Assembly (NCBI GenBank): GCA_018333075.1
Contig: BORH01000002.1
Span: 248,001-312,000 of the forward strand
Origin: Heyndrickxia sporothermodurans
GTDB lineage: Bacteria; Bacillota; Bacilli; Bacillales; Bacillaceae_C
Reading direction: 5' to 3'
DNA length: 64,000 nucleotides
Positions 36,245 to 45,224 of this stretch are shown here, piece by piece. The notes under the pieces were generated by a model that saw only the letters and a list, made by a program, of their open reading frames with translations, did no database searches and was not told where the DNA came from. Every line of letters begins with the position of its first letter. The stretch's first letter is position 1. The position numbers and the translations under genes were made by a program.

Positions 36245-38419
36245 TTATTCTGTATCTGAAGTAGTATGCTGATGTGTTTTCTCCTGATTAATGTTAGTAA
36301 CGGTCGAATAATTTATGCCTTCTTTTTCGCGTTTTTCCTTTAATTGAAAGTATGCTGCAAACACATCATTAGCTATTTCTAAATTCACATGTGATTGGTC
36401 AGTTTTTAACCAAGGTACAATGACAGATACTGCGATTTCAGGGTGTTCATATGGTGCATATCCTCCAAATGTAATGTTCCAAAGCATCAGACCTGGACTA
36501 TATGGCAGTGGACCATTATATAAAGCTTGGGCAGTCCCCGTTTTACCTGCAATCTTGTATTTTTTATTTTTTATTCCATATCCAGTTCCAAGTGGATCAT
36601 TTACTACCTGTTCAAAGCCTAACTGAACACGTTTAATCCACTCGTCCTTCATATCTATTTTATTTAGCACCTTAGGTTTAATTAATTGAATTATCGGTCC
36701 TAGCTCATTTGATTGATTGCTAGGTTCACGAATTTCTTTTGCGATATGTGGCTGTATTCGATAACCCCCATTCGCAATGGCTGAAATATATTGTACAATT
36801 TGTAATGGAGTATATGTGTCATACTGACCAATTGCATAGTCCAGTACTTTTCCCGATTCGGGAGGGATTTGACCACTACCATAACCGATTTGTTCACCAG
36901 GTAAATCAATCCCTGTCTTCACTCCTAATCCAAATTGAGAAAAATTTTTCCTGAATGCTTCAATAGCAGCTACTTTATCGATACTTAATGGTCCATTTGG
37001 AATATATGTTTGCTGTCCACCTAATTTCATTGCCGTTAAAAACATGTATCCGTTCGAAGATCTTTTCAATGCATATAGATCATTTATCGGACCAAAACCG
37101 GTAGTATTCCAAGATTTTTTTGCCTTCGTACCCATAAATTTTAATGGTCTATCATTTAGTACCTCACCAGGGACAATAGCACCTGTTTGGTAGCCCGTTA
37201 AAACCGTAGCACCTTTCACAACAGATCCCATCTCGTAAGATGTCGTAATATTGCCTAAAGCATAATCATTAACTTCTGTTTTACCTGATTTTTTATTTAG
37301 CTCATACTGTTTTCCTGCCATGGAGAGAACCTCTCCAGTAAATGGATTCATCACAGTAACAAATGCACGATCTAGATAGGGCTCACCTATTCTAGCGTCA
37401 CCTAATTTTTCCTTAATAATGTTTTCAACTTTACGCTGTAAATCGATATCAATAGAAAGAACTAAATCATCTCCTCTTTTTCCCTCTCGGACGACTTCAG
37501 ACTCTAATACATTTCCAGCTTTATCGGTTACATTTTTTACTTTTTCCTTTTGACTTTGTAAAACATCCTCATATTGTTTCTCAATATAGCTTTTTCCCAC
37601 TCGATCATTTCTGCTATAGCCTATCGCTAAATAATAATCAACTGAATCTCTCGGCAAGCCTTCCTTTGAAGAAGATACTTTACCAATGACAGATCCTAAG
37701 ATTTCTTTTCCTTCTTTATCTATATAAAGATTATATCGATCCCAATCTGTCGTTGAATCCACTCCAGGCAGCGTTTCTAGGCTTTCACTTACCATGGCAA
37801 ATTCCTTTGTTGACACATCTTTTTTAATGATTTGCGGTGATATCGGATATCCGCTTACCATTTCACGATAAATGGCCAAAACCTCTAACTCTCGCTTAGT
37901 AAACGAATTTATTTCTTTACTAGTAATACGGTCAAGTGTTAAATGATAAATTTTTGTATCATAATTTTTATCATTTTTAAGTTTTGCTTTATCAGCTGTA
38001 GTAATTTTTGCAATAGCTTCATTTGGATGCTTTAACATCCAGAAATCCTTTTTATCTCTTTCTGTTATTGCTTTTAAATCCTCTTTAGAATCCTTATCAA
38101 TATATGTTGCAAGCCTCTCTGCGATTTTTAAAATTTCACCTGCCGTAATATTTTGCGGCCTGGAATACGTTATCGCATTAGACGGCTTATTCCCTACGAT
38201 TAACTTCCCATTACGATCCAATATTTTACCACGTGGCATAGAAATATTTACTGTTACATTCTCTTTCCTATCGACTTCTCGCTTATAATCCTCTCCATAT
38301 ACAATTTGCACGATACCAAGCTTGAGAATAAGGACCGAGAATAGCAAAAAAACAACCAAAAATAATATATTCATACGGAAAGAGACAAGTGGCTTTTTCT
38401 TTTCTTTTATTTTTTTCAA
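36245..38419 (-). CDS. class B penicillin-binding protein, elongation type (PbpA/PbpH-like)
   Basis: A 724-residue transpeptidase with one membrane anchor (MNILFLVVFLLFSVLILKLG), a pedestal domain opening with MPRGKILDRNGKLIVG, and a transpeptidase domain carrying Ser-Val-Val-Lys (Ser399 from the chosen start), SSN (454-456) and KTGTAQ. It resembles the Bacillus rod-shape enzymes PbpA and PbpH. The C-terminus is Gln/Thr/His-rich. The longer frame opens at GTG 38455, but AGAGGGTG suits TTG 38419. BlaI boxes 3, 4 and 5 flank it, so it appears to be an inducible extra copy and not the housekeeping one; that is inferred. Confidence 0.88.
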   Translation of the reverse strand: MKKIKEKKKPLVSFRMNILFLVVFLLFSVLILKLGIVQIVYGEDYKREVDRKENVTVNISMPRGKILDRNGKLIVGNKPSNAITYSRPQNITAGEILKIAERLATYIDKDSKEDLKAITERDKKDFWMLKHPNEAIAKITTADKAKLKNDKNYDTKIYHLTLDRITSKEINSFTKRELEVLAIYREMVSGYPISPQIIKKDVSTKEFAMVSESLETLPGVDSTTDWDRYNLYIDKEGKEILGSVIGKVSSSKEGLPRDSVDYYLAIGYSRNDRVGKSYIEKQYEDVLQSQKEKVKNVTDKAGNVLESEVVREGKRGDDLVLSIDIDLQRKVENIIKEKLGDARIGEPYLDRAFVTVMNPFTGEVLSMAGKQYELNKKSGKTEVNDYALGNITTSYEMGSVVKGATVLTGYQTGAIVPGEVLNDRPLKFMGTKAKKSWNTTGFGPINDLYALKRSSNGYMFLTAMKLGGQQTYIPNGPLSIDKVAAIEAFRKNFSQFGLGVKTGIDLPGEQIGYGSGQIPPESGKVLDYAIGQYDTYTPLQIVQYISAIANGGYRIQPHIAKEIREPSNQSNELGPIIQLIKPKVLNKIDMKDEWIKRVQLGFEQVVNDPLGTGYGIKNKKYKIAGKTGTAQALYNGPLPYSPGLMLWNITFGGYAPYEHPEIAVSVIVPWLKTDQSHVNLEIANDVFAAYFQLKEKREKEGINYSTVTNINQEKTHQHTTSDTE

Positions 38420-38616
38420 ATCAGCACCCTCTTTTTTTAAAAAATCACGCCACACTTTAAAGCGAATAAATTTTTCACCATGTATATGATTTGTAGACTA
38501 ATAATCATAGAAAAAGCATTATAAATAGGAGAGTTTACGATATGTACCACGGGTTTACATTGAAATAAACACCTTCATATTTACTAAAAAATATATGAAT
38601 TTTTTTCACTCCCCAA

Positions 38617-38632
38617 AACTACATTTGTAGTA
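38617..38632 (-). promoter_or_regulatory. BlaI operator, box 4 (PbpA-like gene promoter)
   Basis: AACTACATTTGTAGTA differs from the perfect dyad by one base and lies about 200 bases before the TTG start of the PbpA-like gene, with an AT-rich -10-like stretch beside it. Confidence 0.8.
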
Positions 38633-38638
38633 TTTAAA

Positions 38639-38758
38639 TTAAAAAATGGCCAAAAGTTTCATTTGCCTGTTTCGAGTCGTTATTAATGATTGATTTATCA
38701 TGTACATTATGAAATACGATTTCGGCATTTCTACTTTTAATATTAGGATTCCCATTCA
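38639..38758 (-). pseudogene. 39-codon ORF between two BlaI boxes, possible relic of a second blaI
   Basis: Minus-strand ATG 38758 opens a frame MNGNPNIKSRNAEIVFHNVH ending in TETFGHF-like sequence (true end NETFGHF) and TAA at 38639. Upstream DNA mirrors the blaI promoter: TATATTAAATACTACA against TATAATAAATACTACA, then TGTAAAAGT and GTGATG against ATGATG. The first residues align loosely with BlaI (PQISEAEYEVMKVV). The ribosome site is degraded. It may be the decayed start of a duplicated repressor gene or a true BlaI-controlled small protein. Confidence 0.3.
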
Positions 38759-38770
38759 TCACAACCTAAC

Positions 38771-38786
38771 TTTTACATTTGTAGTA
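38771..38786 (-). promoter_or_regulatory. BlaI operator, box 5
   Basis: On the minus strand TACTACAAATGTAAAA sits just after TATATTAAA. It has one perfect and one degenerate half-site, as in box 2. Confidence 0.75.
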
Positions 38787-38799
38787 TTTAATATAACAT

Positions 38800-39275
38800 G
38801 TTACGCCAAATGATGAAAGTACTTAAACTAAGAAATATTTTTAATTATCATTCACTTAATCAAGTGGGGCTATATAAAATAGGTCGATGTAATTGTTTGA
38901 CCATTTCAGAAAGTCTCTCAGATACACAAAATACCATAAATTACCACAATAAACGTATGTTTTTTATTTTTCATCATAGCAATTCAGAATTTTATTGCTC
39001 TACAACAAAGTGCCTGACCCCTTCATACTAAACATTAACATGGTGGGGTCAAGCACTAAAGTCTAAAGTTGGATTTATTTAATGGGTTGGTAAGCCGTAT
39101 TTTAAATAGTATATTTTGTACAAATTTCTTTCAAAGCTCTGTACTTTTATTTCCAATCCATTCGCAAACTAAAATGAATAGAAATCCACCAACGCCACTC
39201 TTTCCAATTAAATTAAACCATCTTTCTATGTATAATTACTCGAAAGATAGGCTTTTTAAAATAAAGATTAATTCC
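38800..39275. other. intergenic, one hairpin repeat
   Basis: No gene is supported. Short frames here lack ribosome sites. The only structured element is the repeat at 39009-39057. Confidence 0.5.
39009..39057. repeat. dispersed-type hairpin AGTGC..GACCCC / GGGGTC..GCACT
   Basis: AGTGCCTGACCCC and GGGGTCAAGCACT pair around a 23-base loop. I recall similar GGGGTCAGGCAC elements scattered in Bacillus genomes. Only one copy lies in this window. Confidence 0.5.
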
Positions 39276-39413
39276 CTATTGCTTTTTTATAGGAGTAACT
39301 ACTGCAAATAAGCTATCAGTTGGATCAGATACATTAACTTCAATGATCTTATATCCATTTTTTTCATCTTTGCACTCATTTTTCCTTGATGTTTTTAACT
39401 GAATGTTTCCCAT
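39276..39413 (-). CDS. candidate 45-residue protein
   Basis: ATG 39413 follows GGAGGAG at 10-base spacing and opens 45 codons beginning MGNIQLKTSRKNECKDEKNG and including VNVSDPTDSLFAVVTPIKK. The product is hydrophilic, with a plausible beta strand at the end and one cysteine. The strong ribosome site in otherwise empty DNA makes it worth noting. No homologue is known to me. Confidence 0.4.
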   Translation of the reverse strand: MGNIQLKTSRKNECKDEKNGYKIIEVNVSDPTDSLFAVVTPIKKQ

Positions 39414-39581
39414 TTCCTAATCTCCTCCATATAAAATTACTCACAGAAGGTAGTATATGATGAATTTTAAAATATGTTCCAAATTTTTTAGAATTTATCA
39501 TAGTTTTTAATTGAGCTAATCAATAGTTCACAATACTTAATGTATTCATTTCAAATAAGGCTGTCTAATATCATTTAATTG

Positions 39582-39626
39582 TTTACCCGTAAATAATATC
39601 AGGTTATAATGAAAATTACGTAATTT
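39582..39626 (+). promoter_or_regulatory. promoter and palindromic operator before the Bcr/CflA gene
   Basis: TTTACC (39582-39587), 17 bases and TATAAT (39605-39610) form a promoter. AAATTACGTAATTT (39613-39626) is a perfect 14-bp palindrome right after the -10, where a repressor would block transcription. The regulator is not in the window next to it. Confidence 0.55.
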
Positions 39627-39761
39627 CGGATATCGAAATGAATTTTTGTCAGTTGGGAAATAACTGAAGCTTGACGTTGCATGGGGGTGCTGAAATAACT
39701 GTAGGAACCATATTATCGAACATCATCTGAACTATTAATTTAATTGAAAGGCGAGGAAAAA

Positions 39762-40997
39762 TTGAATACACCTAGTGGAAAACAACGAATACAACTTGCT
39801 TTACTTTTAGGATCTCTTGGACTTTTGGGACCTTTTACAATAGATACATACTTGCCGTCCTTTCCTACTATTGTAAAAGATTTTCATACTACGGCTTCAC
39901 TTGTACAAATTAGCTTAACTGCGTGCTTATTGGGACTAGGGTTAGGACAATTGTTTATTGGTCCATTGAGTGATGTGAAGGGCCGTCGAAAACCTTTGCT
40001 CTTTTTTCTATGCTTATACTTATTCGCTTCTTTAGCCTGCTCGTTTGCACCTAACATCTATTTTCTTATTGTTGCTCGTTTTGTCCAAGGCTTTTCTGCA
40101 GCAGGTGGTCTTGTGGTCTCCAGAGCAGTCGTAAGAGACTTGTTTAGCGGAAAAGAACTGACTAAGTTTTTTACGTTAATGGTGTTAGTGGGTAACCTTG
40201 GTCCAATTGTTGCACCGGTTGCCGGAGGGGTCATCCTTTCTTTTACCAAATGGAATGGGGTTTTTATTGCTTTGGCTTGTATTGGCGCTGTATTAATCTT
40301 CACGGTTTCATTGAGACTAAAAGAAACGTTGCCAATTGAAAAACGTGTACCAAGTAACTTGCCTCAGCTCCTGAACAATTTTGGCTCATTATTCAAGGAT
40401 CGAGAATTCATGGGATACGCATTCACTCAAGGATTTACTACTGCTGGAATTTTTGCCTACGTATCAGGTATTCCATTTGTCTATCAAAATATTTACCATG
40501 TCACTCCTCAGCAATTCAGTCTATTATTTGGAGTGAATGGCTTAGCATTAATCATTGGAAGTCAATCGGTTGGCCGCCTGACAGATACTATTTCGGAGCG
40601 GACGTTCTTAAAGATAGGATTAGGAATCTCTAACTTAGCAGGAGCATTTTTACTCATCGCTCTTCTTTTAAAAGCACCGCTAATCGCTGTTGCTATCCCG
40701 ATTTTCTTTTTTGTTTTATCAATTAGTATAATTGGAACGACATCTTTTACATTAGCGATTGAGTCACAAGGCCATATCGCGGGCAGTGCCTCTGCATTAT
40801 TGGGCTTATTGCCCTTTGTACTAGGCTCCTTAGCAGCCCCGCTTGTCGGAATCGCTGGATCGTATACTGGCATTCCAATGGGTGTTACTATCTTTTGTGC
40901 TAGTTTACTGGCTTTCCTTTCTTATTTTGTTTTGGTTCGGAAAGGTTCACTTCGGGTACAGGGTTCGAATTCTGTGGAACAGGTTTCTAAGTTATAG
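39762..40997 (+). CDS. Bcr/CflA-family drug efflux transporter (MFS)
   Basis: A 12-span, 411-residue major-facilitator exporter. FTIDTYLPSFPTI at the start and the loop GPLSDVKGRRKPLLF are characteristic of the Bcr/CflA group (bicyclomycin, chloramphenicol, sulfonamide efflux), with FVQGFSAAGGLVVSRAVVRDLF and GPIVAPVAGG in the next helices. The substrate is not predictable. TTG 39762 fits the AAAGGCGAGG site better than TTG 39744. A palindromic operator at the promoter suggests drug-induced expression. Confidence 0.85.
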   Translation: MNTPSGKQRIQLALLLGSLGLLGPFTIDTYLPSFPTIVKDFHTTASLVQISLTACLLGLGLGQLFIGPLSDVKGRRKPLLFFLCLYLFASLACSFAPNIYFLIVARFVQGFSAAGGLVVSRAVVRDLFSGKELTKFFTLMVLVGNLGPIVAPVAGGVILSFTKWNGVFIALACIGAVLIFTVSLRLKETLPIEKRVPSNLPQLLNNFGSLFKDREFMGYAFTQGFTTAGIFAYVSGIPFVYQNIYHVTPQQFSLLFGVNGLALIIGSQSVGRLTDTISERTFLKIGLGISNLAGAFLLIALLLKAPLIAVAIPIFFFVLSISIIGTTSFTLAIESQGHIAGSASALLGLLPFVLGSLAAPLVGIAGSYTGIPMGVTIFCASLLAFLSYFVLVRKGSLRVQGSNSVEQVSKL

Positions 40998-41068
40998 TTG
41001 GATTACTGATGTTAATTTCTCCAGTCTACCAGATAACATCCATTAATGAAAATCACGACATAAAACAC

Positions 41069-41099
41069 GACCCAAGTGATATCACTTGGGTCCTTTTTT
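41069..41099 (+). terminator. terminator of the Bcr/CflA gene
   Basis: GACCCAAGTGATATCACTTGGGTC is a perfect dyad (split: GACCCAAGTGAT, ATCACTTGGGTC) followed by CCTTTTTTT. Confidence 0.85.
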
Positions 41100-41166
41100 T
41101 CCTTATAGAAAGAAAACCATACGCTAGGCGTATGGTTCAGGAAAGCTTTCAGCGATGTATGAAAAA

Positions 41167-41227
41167 GGCCCCTCCTAGTAAAATAAATTTTGGTTCGCCA
41201 ACCAAATTTATCTTACTAGGAGGGGCC
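41167..41227 (+). promoter_or_regulatory. long hairpin sequestering the tnpA ribosome site
   Basis: GGCCCCTCCTAGTAA pairs with TTACTAGGAGGGGCC and the stem continues inward through AAATAAATTT...AAATTTAT. AGGAGGGG is the tnpA ribosome site, so translation is blocked in read-through RNA, as known for IS200. Confidence 0.7.
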
Positions 41228-41230
41228 TTT

Positions 41231-41715
41231 ATGTCATCTGACGTTAACAGTTTAGCATATACAAAATGGAATTGTAAGTATCATATTGTCTTTGCACCAA
41301 AATACAGAAGACAAATAATTTATGGGAAACTAAAAAAAGATATAGGACGAATATTAAGGCAATTATGCGAAAGAAAAGGTGTAGAAATTATCGAAGCAGA
41401 AGCATGTAAAGATCATGTTCACATGTTAGTAAGTATACGCCAAAGATAAGTGTATCTTCATTTATCGGGTACTTAAAAGGAAAAAGTAGTTTAATGATAT
41501 TTGATCGTCATGCAAATTTAAAATATCGATATGGGAACAGAAAATTTTGGTGTAAGGGTTTTTATGTAGATACAGTGGGAAGAAATAAAAAAGTAATTGA
41601 AGAATATATTCGAAACCAATTACAGGATGATATAGTCGCAGAACAACTAAGTATGATGGAATATTTAGATCCATTTACAGGTGAAGAGGTAAAGAGAAAA
41701 AACAAAAAGAGATAG
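41231..41715 (+). pseudogene. tnpA: IS200-like Y1 transposase TnpA, frameshifted
   Basis: ATG 41231 starts WNCKYHIVFAPKYRRQIIYG-type sequence with the HUH metal motif CKDHVHMLV. After VSI one base is missing near 41438: expected ATA CCG CCA, found ATACGCCA. This gives RQR-stop at 41449. The next frame then continues to 41715 with KISVSSFIGYLKGKSSLM, GNRKFWCKGFYVDTVG and the region of the catalytic Tyr (EEYIRNQ). The rest of the protein is undamaged, so the loss is recent or the sequence has an error at one base. Confidence 0.8.
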
Positions 41716-41978
41716 AAAGTAGCCCTTTAGGGTTGCCGTGAAAGTAGTGCGGTTGGCGAATCTTTCAATGCCCTTTAAGGGCTGGCCAGTAACAGAGGCT
41801 TTCAGCCGTAGAACAAACCACCCGTTTTCACGGGTGGTTTTGATTGTCCGATGAATTGTGCCAATTTCTATTTTATCCTATTAATAATCATAGATGGGTC
41901 CCTAACTAACATACATCTTATGCCGTTTTTAATAATGTATTCCTTTTTCTAGTCCTATCTGACTTTTCACAAATTCCT

Positions 41979-42470
41979 TCATCTTTTAATCAATTCTTCC
42001 AATGTCTCAACAGAATAATGAAACATCCCCACTAAATCATCGACCATTTCTTCCGTTATCACCCGTGAAAAGTTGATAATGATTTCTTCTTGAACCCCTT
42101 GTAAGGAGGAATTGATTTTTCGTTCATCATAAAGATATTTGGGACCCCAATGTTGTTTTATGATTTCCATATAGTTTGTTTCTTCTTGATTCCAATAGAA
42201 AGAAATATGTACAAAAGCCCCAACCTGCTTTAGATTTCCCGCTTGTAAAAGCTCGGTGGCTAACTGATTTAGTTTTGCTTTGAGTATTAATTTCGCACAT
42301 ATTTCTGATGAGTGATTTAAACAATATGTTATTTCATAACATCTCGAAAGCGTTGCTAAATCGAGAATGTCTTTTCTGTCAATGACTTGGATTTCACCAT
42401 CTAAATCCAAATCATATGCTGCACCCTCGATAACAACTTTCAGATTATCATATGCTGTCGGATCAAACAT
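41979..42470 (-). CDS. conserved-looking hypothetical protein
   Basis: AAGGAGG selects ATG 42470 over a longer frame, giving 163 residues starting MFDPTAYDNLKVVIEGAAYD. The acidic, soluble alpha/beta product has no signal peptide or membrane segment. The phrase KVVIEGAAYDLDLDGEIQVIDR reminds me of an unnamed Bacillaceae family, but I cannot name it. The SEC-C gene lies 250 bases upstream on the same strand, a possible but unproven link. Confidence 0.6.
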   Translation of the reverse strand: MFDPTAYDNLKVVIEGAAYDLDLDGEIQVIDRKDILDLATLSRCYEITYCLNHSSEICAKLILKAKLNQLATELLQAGNLKQVGAFVHISFYWNQEETNYMEIIKQHWGPKYLYDERKINSSLQGVQEEIIINFSRVITEEMVDDLVGMFHYSVETLEELIKR

Positions 42471-42720
42471 ATTTTTCCTCCTTGATTGAAAATCTAGCAG
42501 AATAGTCCAAGAAGCCTTCCCTGTCTTCAAAATCTTCTATATTCTCATTTTTACCTTTCTAGCTAAACAGATCCTTTTTCTCCTGAATCCCAATTCCAAT
42601 AGTTATTTCTGGCAAAACTATATTAACAATAGCTAATAACTTTCATGAGGATTCTTTGATCATGTTTGCCAACGAGACTCTTGCAATCGGTAGGCTTTTT
42701 TTCAATCACCATCAAGATTC

Positions 42721-44553
42721 TTACACGCCTACAATCCGTAATCGTTTTTTCTCCGTTTTTTCAATCGCCATAAGCAAATCGTCAGATAGCCTTGTATTTT
42801 CGTTCGCATCCAGCCATTTTGCCAACGTTTTTAATGTACTTAAAAAGTCTTTCACCTGTGTCTTGCTTACTGAATAAAACAAATCAAAATAATCCTTTAT
42901 TATGATACGTTCCCACAGTTTTTGAGTCAATTCATCCCAACTATATAATGAATAGTCTTCAAGAATCTCCCTAAGATCATATAAACTATATTTATATTTT
43001 CTTATGGTATTTTCACTTTTACCACCAGTTTTTTCTTTAAAAAATGACACTAATGACTTTGCATAAAAGTTGTCAATCGTATCCGGCTTAAATCCTAACT
43101 CCTCGTAAAATGGTATATCTTCTTTATTTACGAGGATTCTTTGATGAGGTGATTTGATCGATACAATTGAAGAGTTTCGATTTTCTCCACCTGTGACAAA
43201 AGGAGATACTGGAAGCCCTAGTTCTTTTCGGACGGTATTAAAATCTGCCGTTTTTTCTACTTTGCCAAAATCGCTTTTTACATGTTGATAAAGGCGATAT
43301 TCATGTTCTTTTAACCACGTATCAACATCATCTACTCGTCCTTTATCCATTAATTCACGTGGTGAGAGTTGATCAAACATTGGGATGGATCGATCGGGTT
43401 CAAGATTAAAATTATTTTGGGCATAGAGCGCAAAATATTTCGATACATTCTCGCTGAAATGAACCGCCATATTTTTTATTTCAGCGAGATGTGGAATGAA
43501 GTGTGATTGTATTTTTTCATTGATTAAAACAACAGACTTTTCATTTTTTTTAATTTTCTGTTTAAATTGGTCAAGAATGCCTGTATCGTAACAATTAAAT
43601 TGAAGGACATTCTTTTCTAATGAGATGGTTCCTAAGTTTTCAGCTAATTGTGCCTTTCCATTCATCTCATTATCTGTGTATTCCATCCAGTTACAAAGCC
43701 AACTTAGTTTTTTAACATCTTTATCCCAGTAATCGATGACAAATTCAGATTCCCCTTGTATGAAATCGGTGATAACTTTCTCTTCCTTGACCTGAAACTG
43801 AATAGTACATTCTTGAATCTCCTTTTCTTTTGGGTCAGCATCATGTTCATTACCATCTTTGAGAAATTCACAGATGATTTCAGGAAAATATTTAAAGAGA
43901 ACAAGTTCACGGCTCAAATTCGTTTCAGCAATCAACTTTTGAATAAAGGCTTTGACCCTGCTAATATTTTGTGGACCCAAGAATACTCTGACACCATTGA
44001 AATAGTCCAGGTTTCCAAAATGTTCGATTAAACTGATTGTACCAACCCATGGTGCAGGTTCAGTTACATATTCTTTTTTATTTAAAATTGTATAATTTTC
44101 CTTTGTAACTACATCTTCAAACAAAATCTCCGCGTCAGACATCTCGATAGCTTGAACAACTTTTGGTGTCATTTTAACCCAATTTTCGGCCAATCTTCTT
44201 TCCTCGATAGTTAAATTGGAACTATTTTCTTTTAGAAACCATTCAATTCCACGAAGTCCATTTTCAAAAAAATAAAAGTAATTAAGCCAATATTGAAAAA
44301 ATCCTACTTCATTGGTATCTGAAATTTTCCCTTGTGTTCTTCTGCGAAATTCTGAATGTAATTGCAACACTTGATTTCTTGAAATTTTCCTATCTAAAAA
44401 ACTCATCAATTTCATAATTAGTTCATGCCGTTCTTGAAGAAAACGCTCTTCTCTAACTTCACTTATTTGCACAATTTTATCCTTTAATAAACAACATTTT
44501 TTGTATTTCTTCCCACTTCCACATGGACATGGTTCATTTCTATGTACCTTCAT
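42721..44553 (-). CDS. large SEC-C-motif protein with a recombinase-like C-terminal domain
   Basis: The protein has 610 residues. Residues 7-21 are a SEC-C zinc motif (PCPCGSGKKYKKCC), the tail element of SecA that here sits at the N-terminus. A long unassigned middle part follows. The last 90 residues (ENTIRKYKYSLYDLREILED ... KDFLSTLKTLAKWLDANENT) look like the SAM-like core-binding domain of tyrosine recombinases, but no catalytic domain follows. It may bind nucleic acid. The start ATG 44553 lies behind TAGGTGA. Function is unknown; SEC-C itself is certain. Confidence 0.7.
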   Translation of the reverse strand: MKVHRNEPCPCGSGKKYKKCCLLKDKIVQISEVREERFLQERHELIMKLMSFLDRKISRNQVLQLHSEFRRRTQGKISDTNEVGFFQYWLNYFYFFENGLRGIEWFLKENSSNLTIEERRLAENWVKMTPKVVQAIEMSDAEILFEDVVTKENYTILNKKEYVTEPAPWVGTISLIEHFGNLDYFNGVRVFLGPQNISRVKAFIQKLIAETNLSRELVLFKYFPEIICEFLKDGNEHDADPKEKEIQECTIQFQVKEEKVITDFIQGESEFVIDYWDKDVKKLSWLCNWMEYTDNEMNGKAQLAENLGTISLEKNVLQFNCYDTGILDQFKQKIKKNEKSVVLINEKIQSHFIPHLAEIKNMAVHFSENVSKYFALYAQNNFNLEPDRSIPMFDQLSPRELMDKGRVDDVDTWLKEHEYRLYQHVKSDFGKVEKTADFNTVRKELGLPVSPFVTGGENRNSSIVSIKSPHQRILVNKEDIPFYEELGFKPDTIDNFYAKSLVSFFKEKTGGKSENTIRKYKYSLYDLREILEDYSLYSWDELTQKLWERIIIKDYFDLFYSVSKTQVKDFLSTLKTLAKWLDANENTRLSDDLLMAIEKTEKKRLRIVGV

Positions 44554-45224
44554 AATGTCACCTACATTTTTATTCTATTTATTTGTAAACGTCAGTTCAT
44601 GACAATGCCTATGATTAATGTTAATAAATTAGATATGGATGGTCAAATAGTGTGAGATTTTTAGCTGCATAGACACATATGTATGTGAAACAAAATGTTG
44701 GATAAACCAATTATCATTTTGTAAATTCCTTGCTTTTAAGATTACTTGGCAAAGTAAAATTCATTAAATGTTTGTTATTTGGCTATTCCCAAAGAAAATC
44801 ACTAGAACTGATTAGTGCGTATTTTGTTAATTTGTTATAATAAAATATCTAAAAATATGACTGGTTCTAGTATTCAAAAACAAAGAAAAACAAAAATGCA
44901 AACAAAGCACCAAATTAAGATTTATGTCCCAAATAACCTTGATGATAACCAAGAAAATAGATCCCCTCCAAAATTAAAAATAAACACCGAACCAAACCTT
45001 TTTACCTCATTTCTTTAACATTAACTCTACTACAAGAAGCACATCCGTTATCCACCTACTTATATTTAAAAATCCTTCATTTTTCTCAATCCCTCAATTT
45101 TATTAAGTAAAATATCATAGGTATTCATATTCATTTTGGAAGTTTCAATTTTTTATACTTTCAGATTATTGTGAATAGTTGTATGATTTACTAGAACGAA
45201 ATAAATAGAAAAGGGGTGGGTGAT
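44554..45224. other. intergenic, no firm gene
   Basis: AT-rich DNA before the M6 protease gene. A TATAAT-containing stretch near 44836 precedes a 53-codon frame from ATG 44858 (MTGSSIQKQRKTKMQTKHQI onward) that has no ribosome site. I do not call it a gene. No repeat is seen. Confidence 0.5.

Larger units (their letters stand above)
41113..41846 (+). mobile_element. IS200/IS605-family insertion sequence, tnpA only, defective
   Basis: The element has the IS200 layout: a left subterminal hairpin (AACCATACGC-TAG-GCGTATGGTT, 41115-41137), a long hairpin that buries the tnpA ribosome site (41167-41227), one Y1 transposase gene, and a right subterminal hairpin (AACCACCCG-TTTTCA-CGGGTGGTT, 41816-41839). 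There is no tnpB. The exact ends cannot be fixed because this family makes no target duplication; the limits given are approximate. The transposase is frameshifted, so the copy cannot move alone. Confidence 0.75.

Noticed and set aside
44858-45018. 53-codon frame before the M6 protease gene
   Set aside because: No ribosome site, low-complexity composition, and position in a promoter region.
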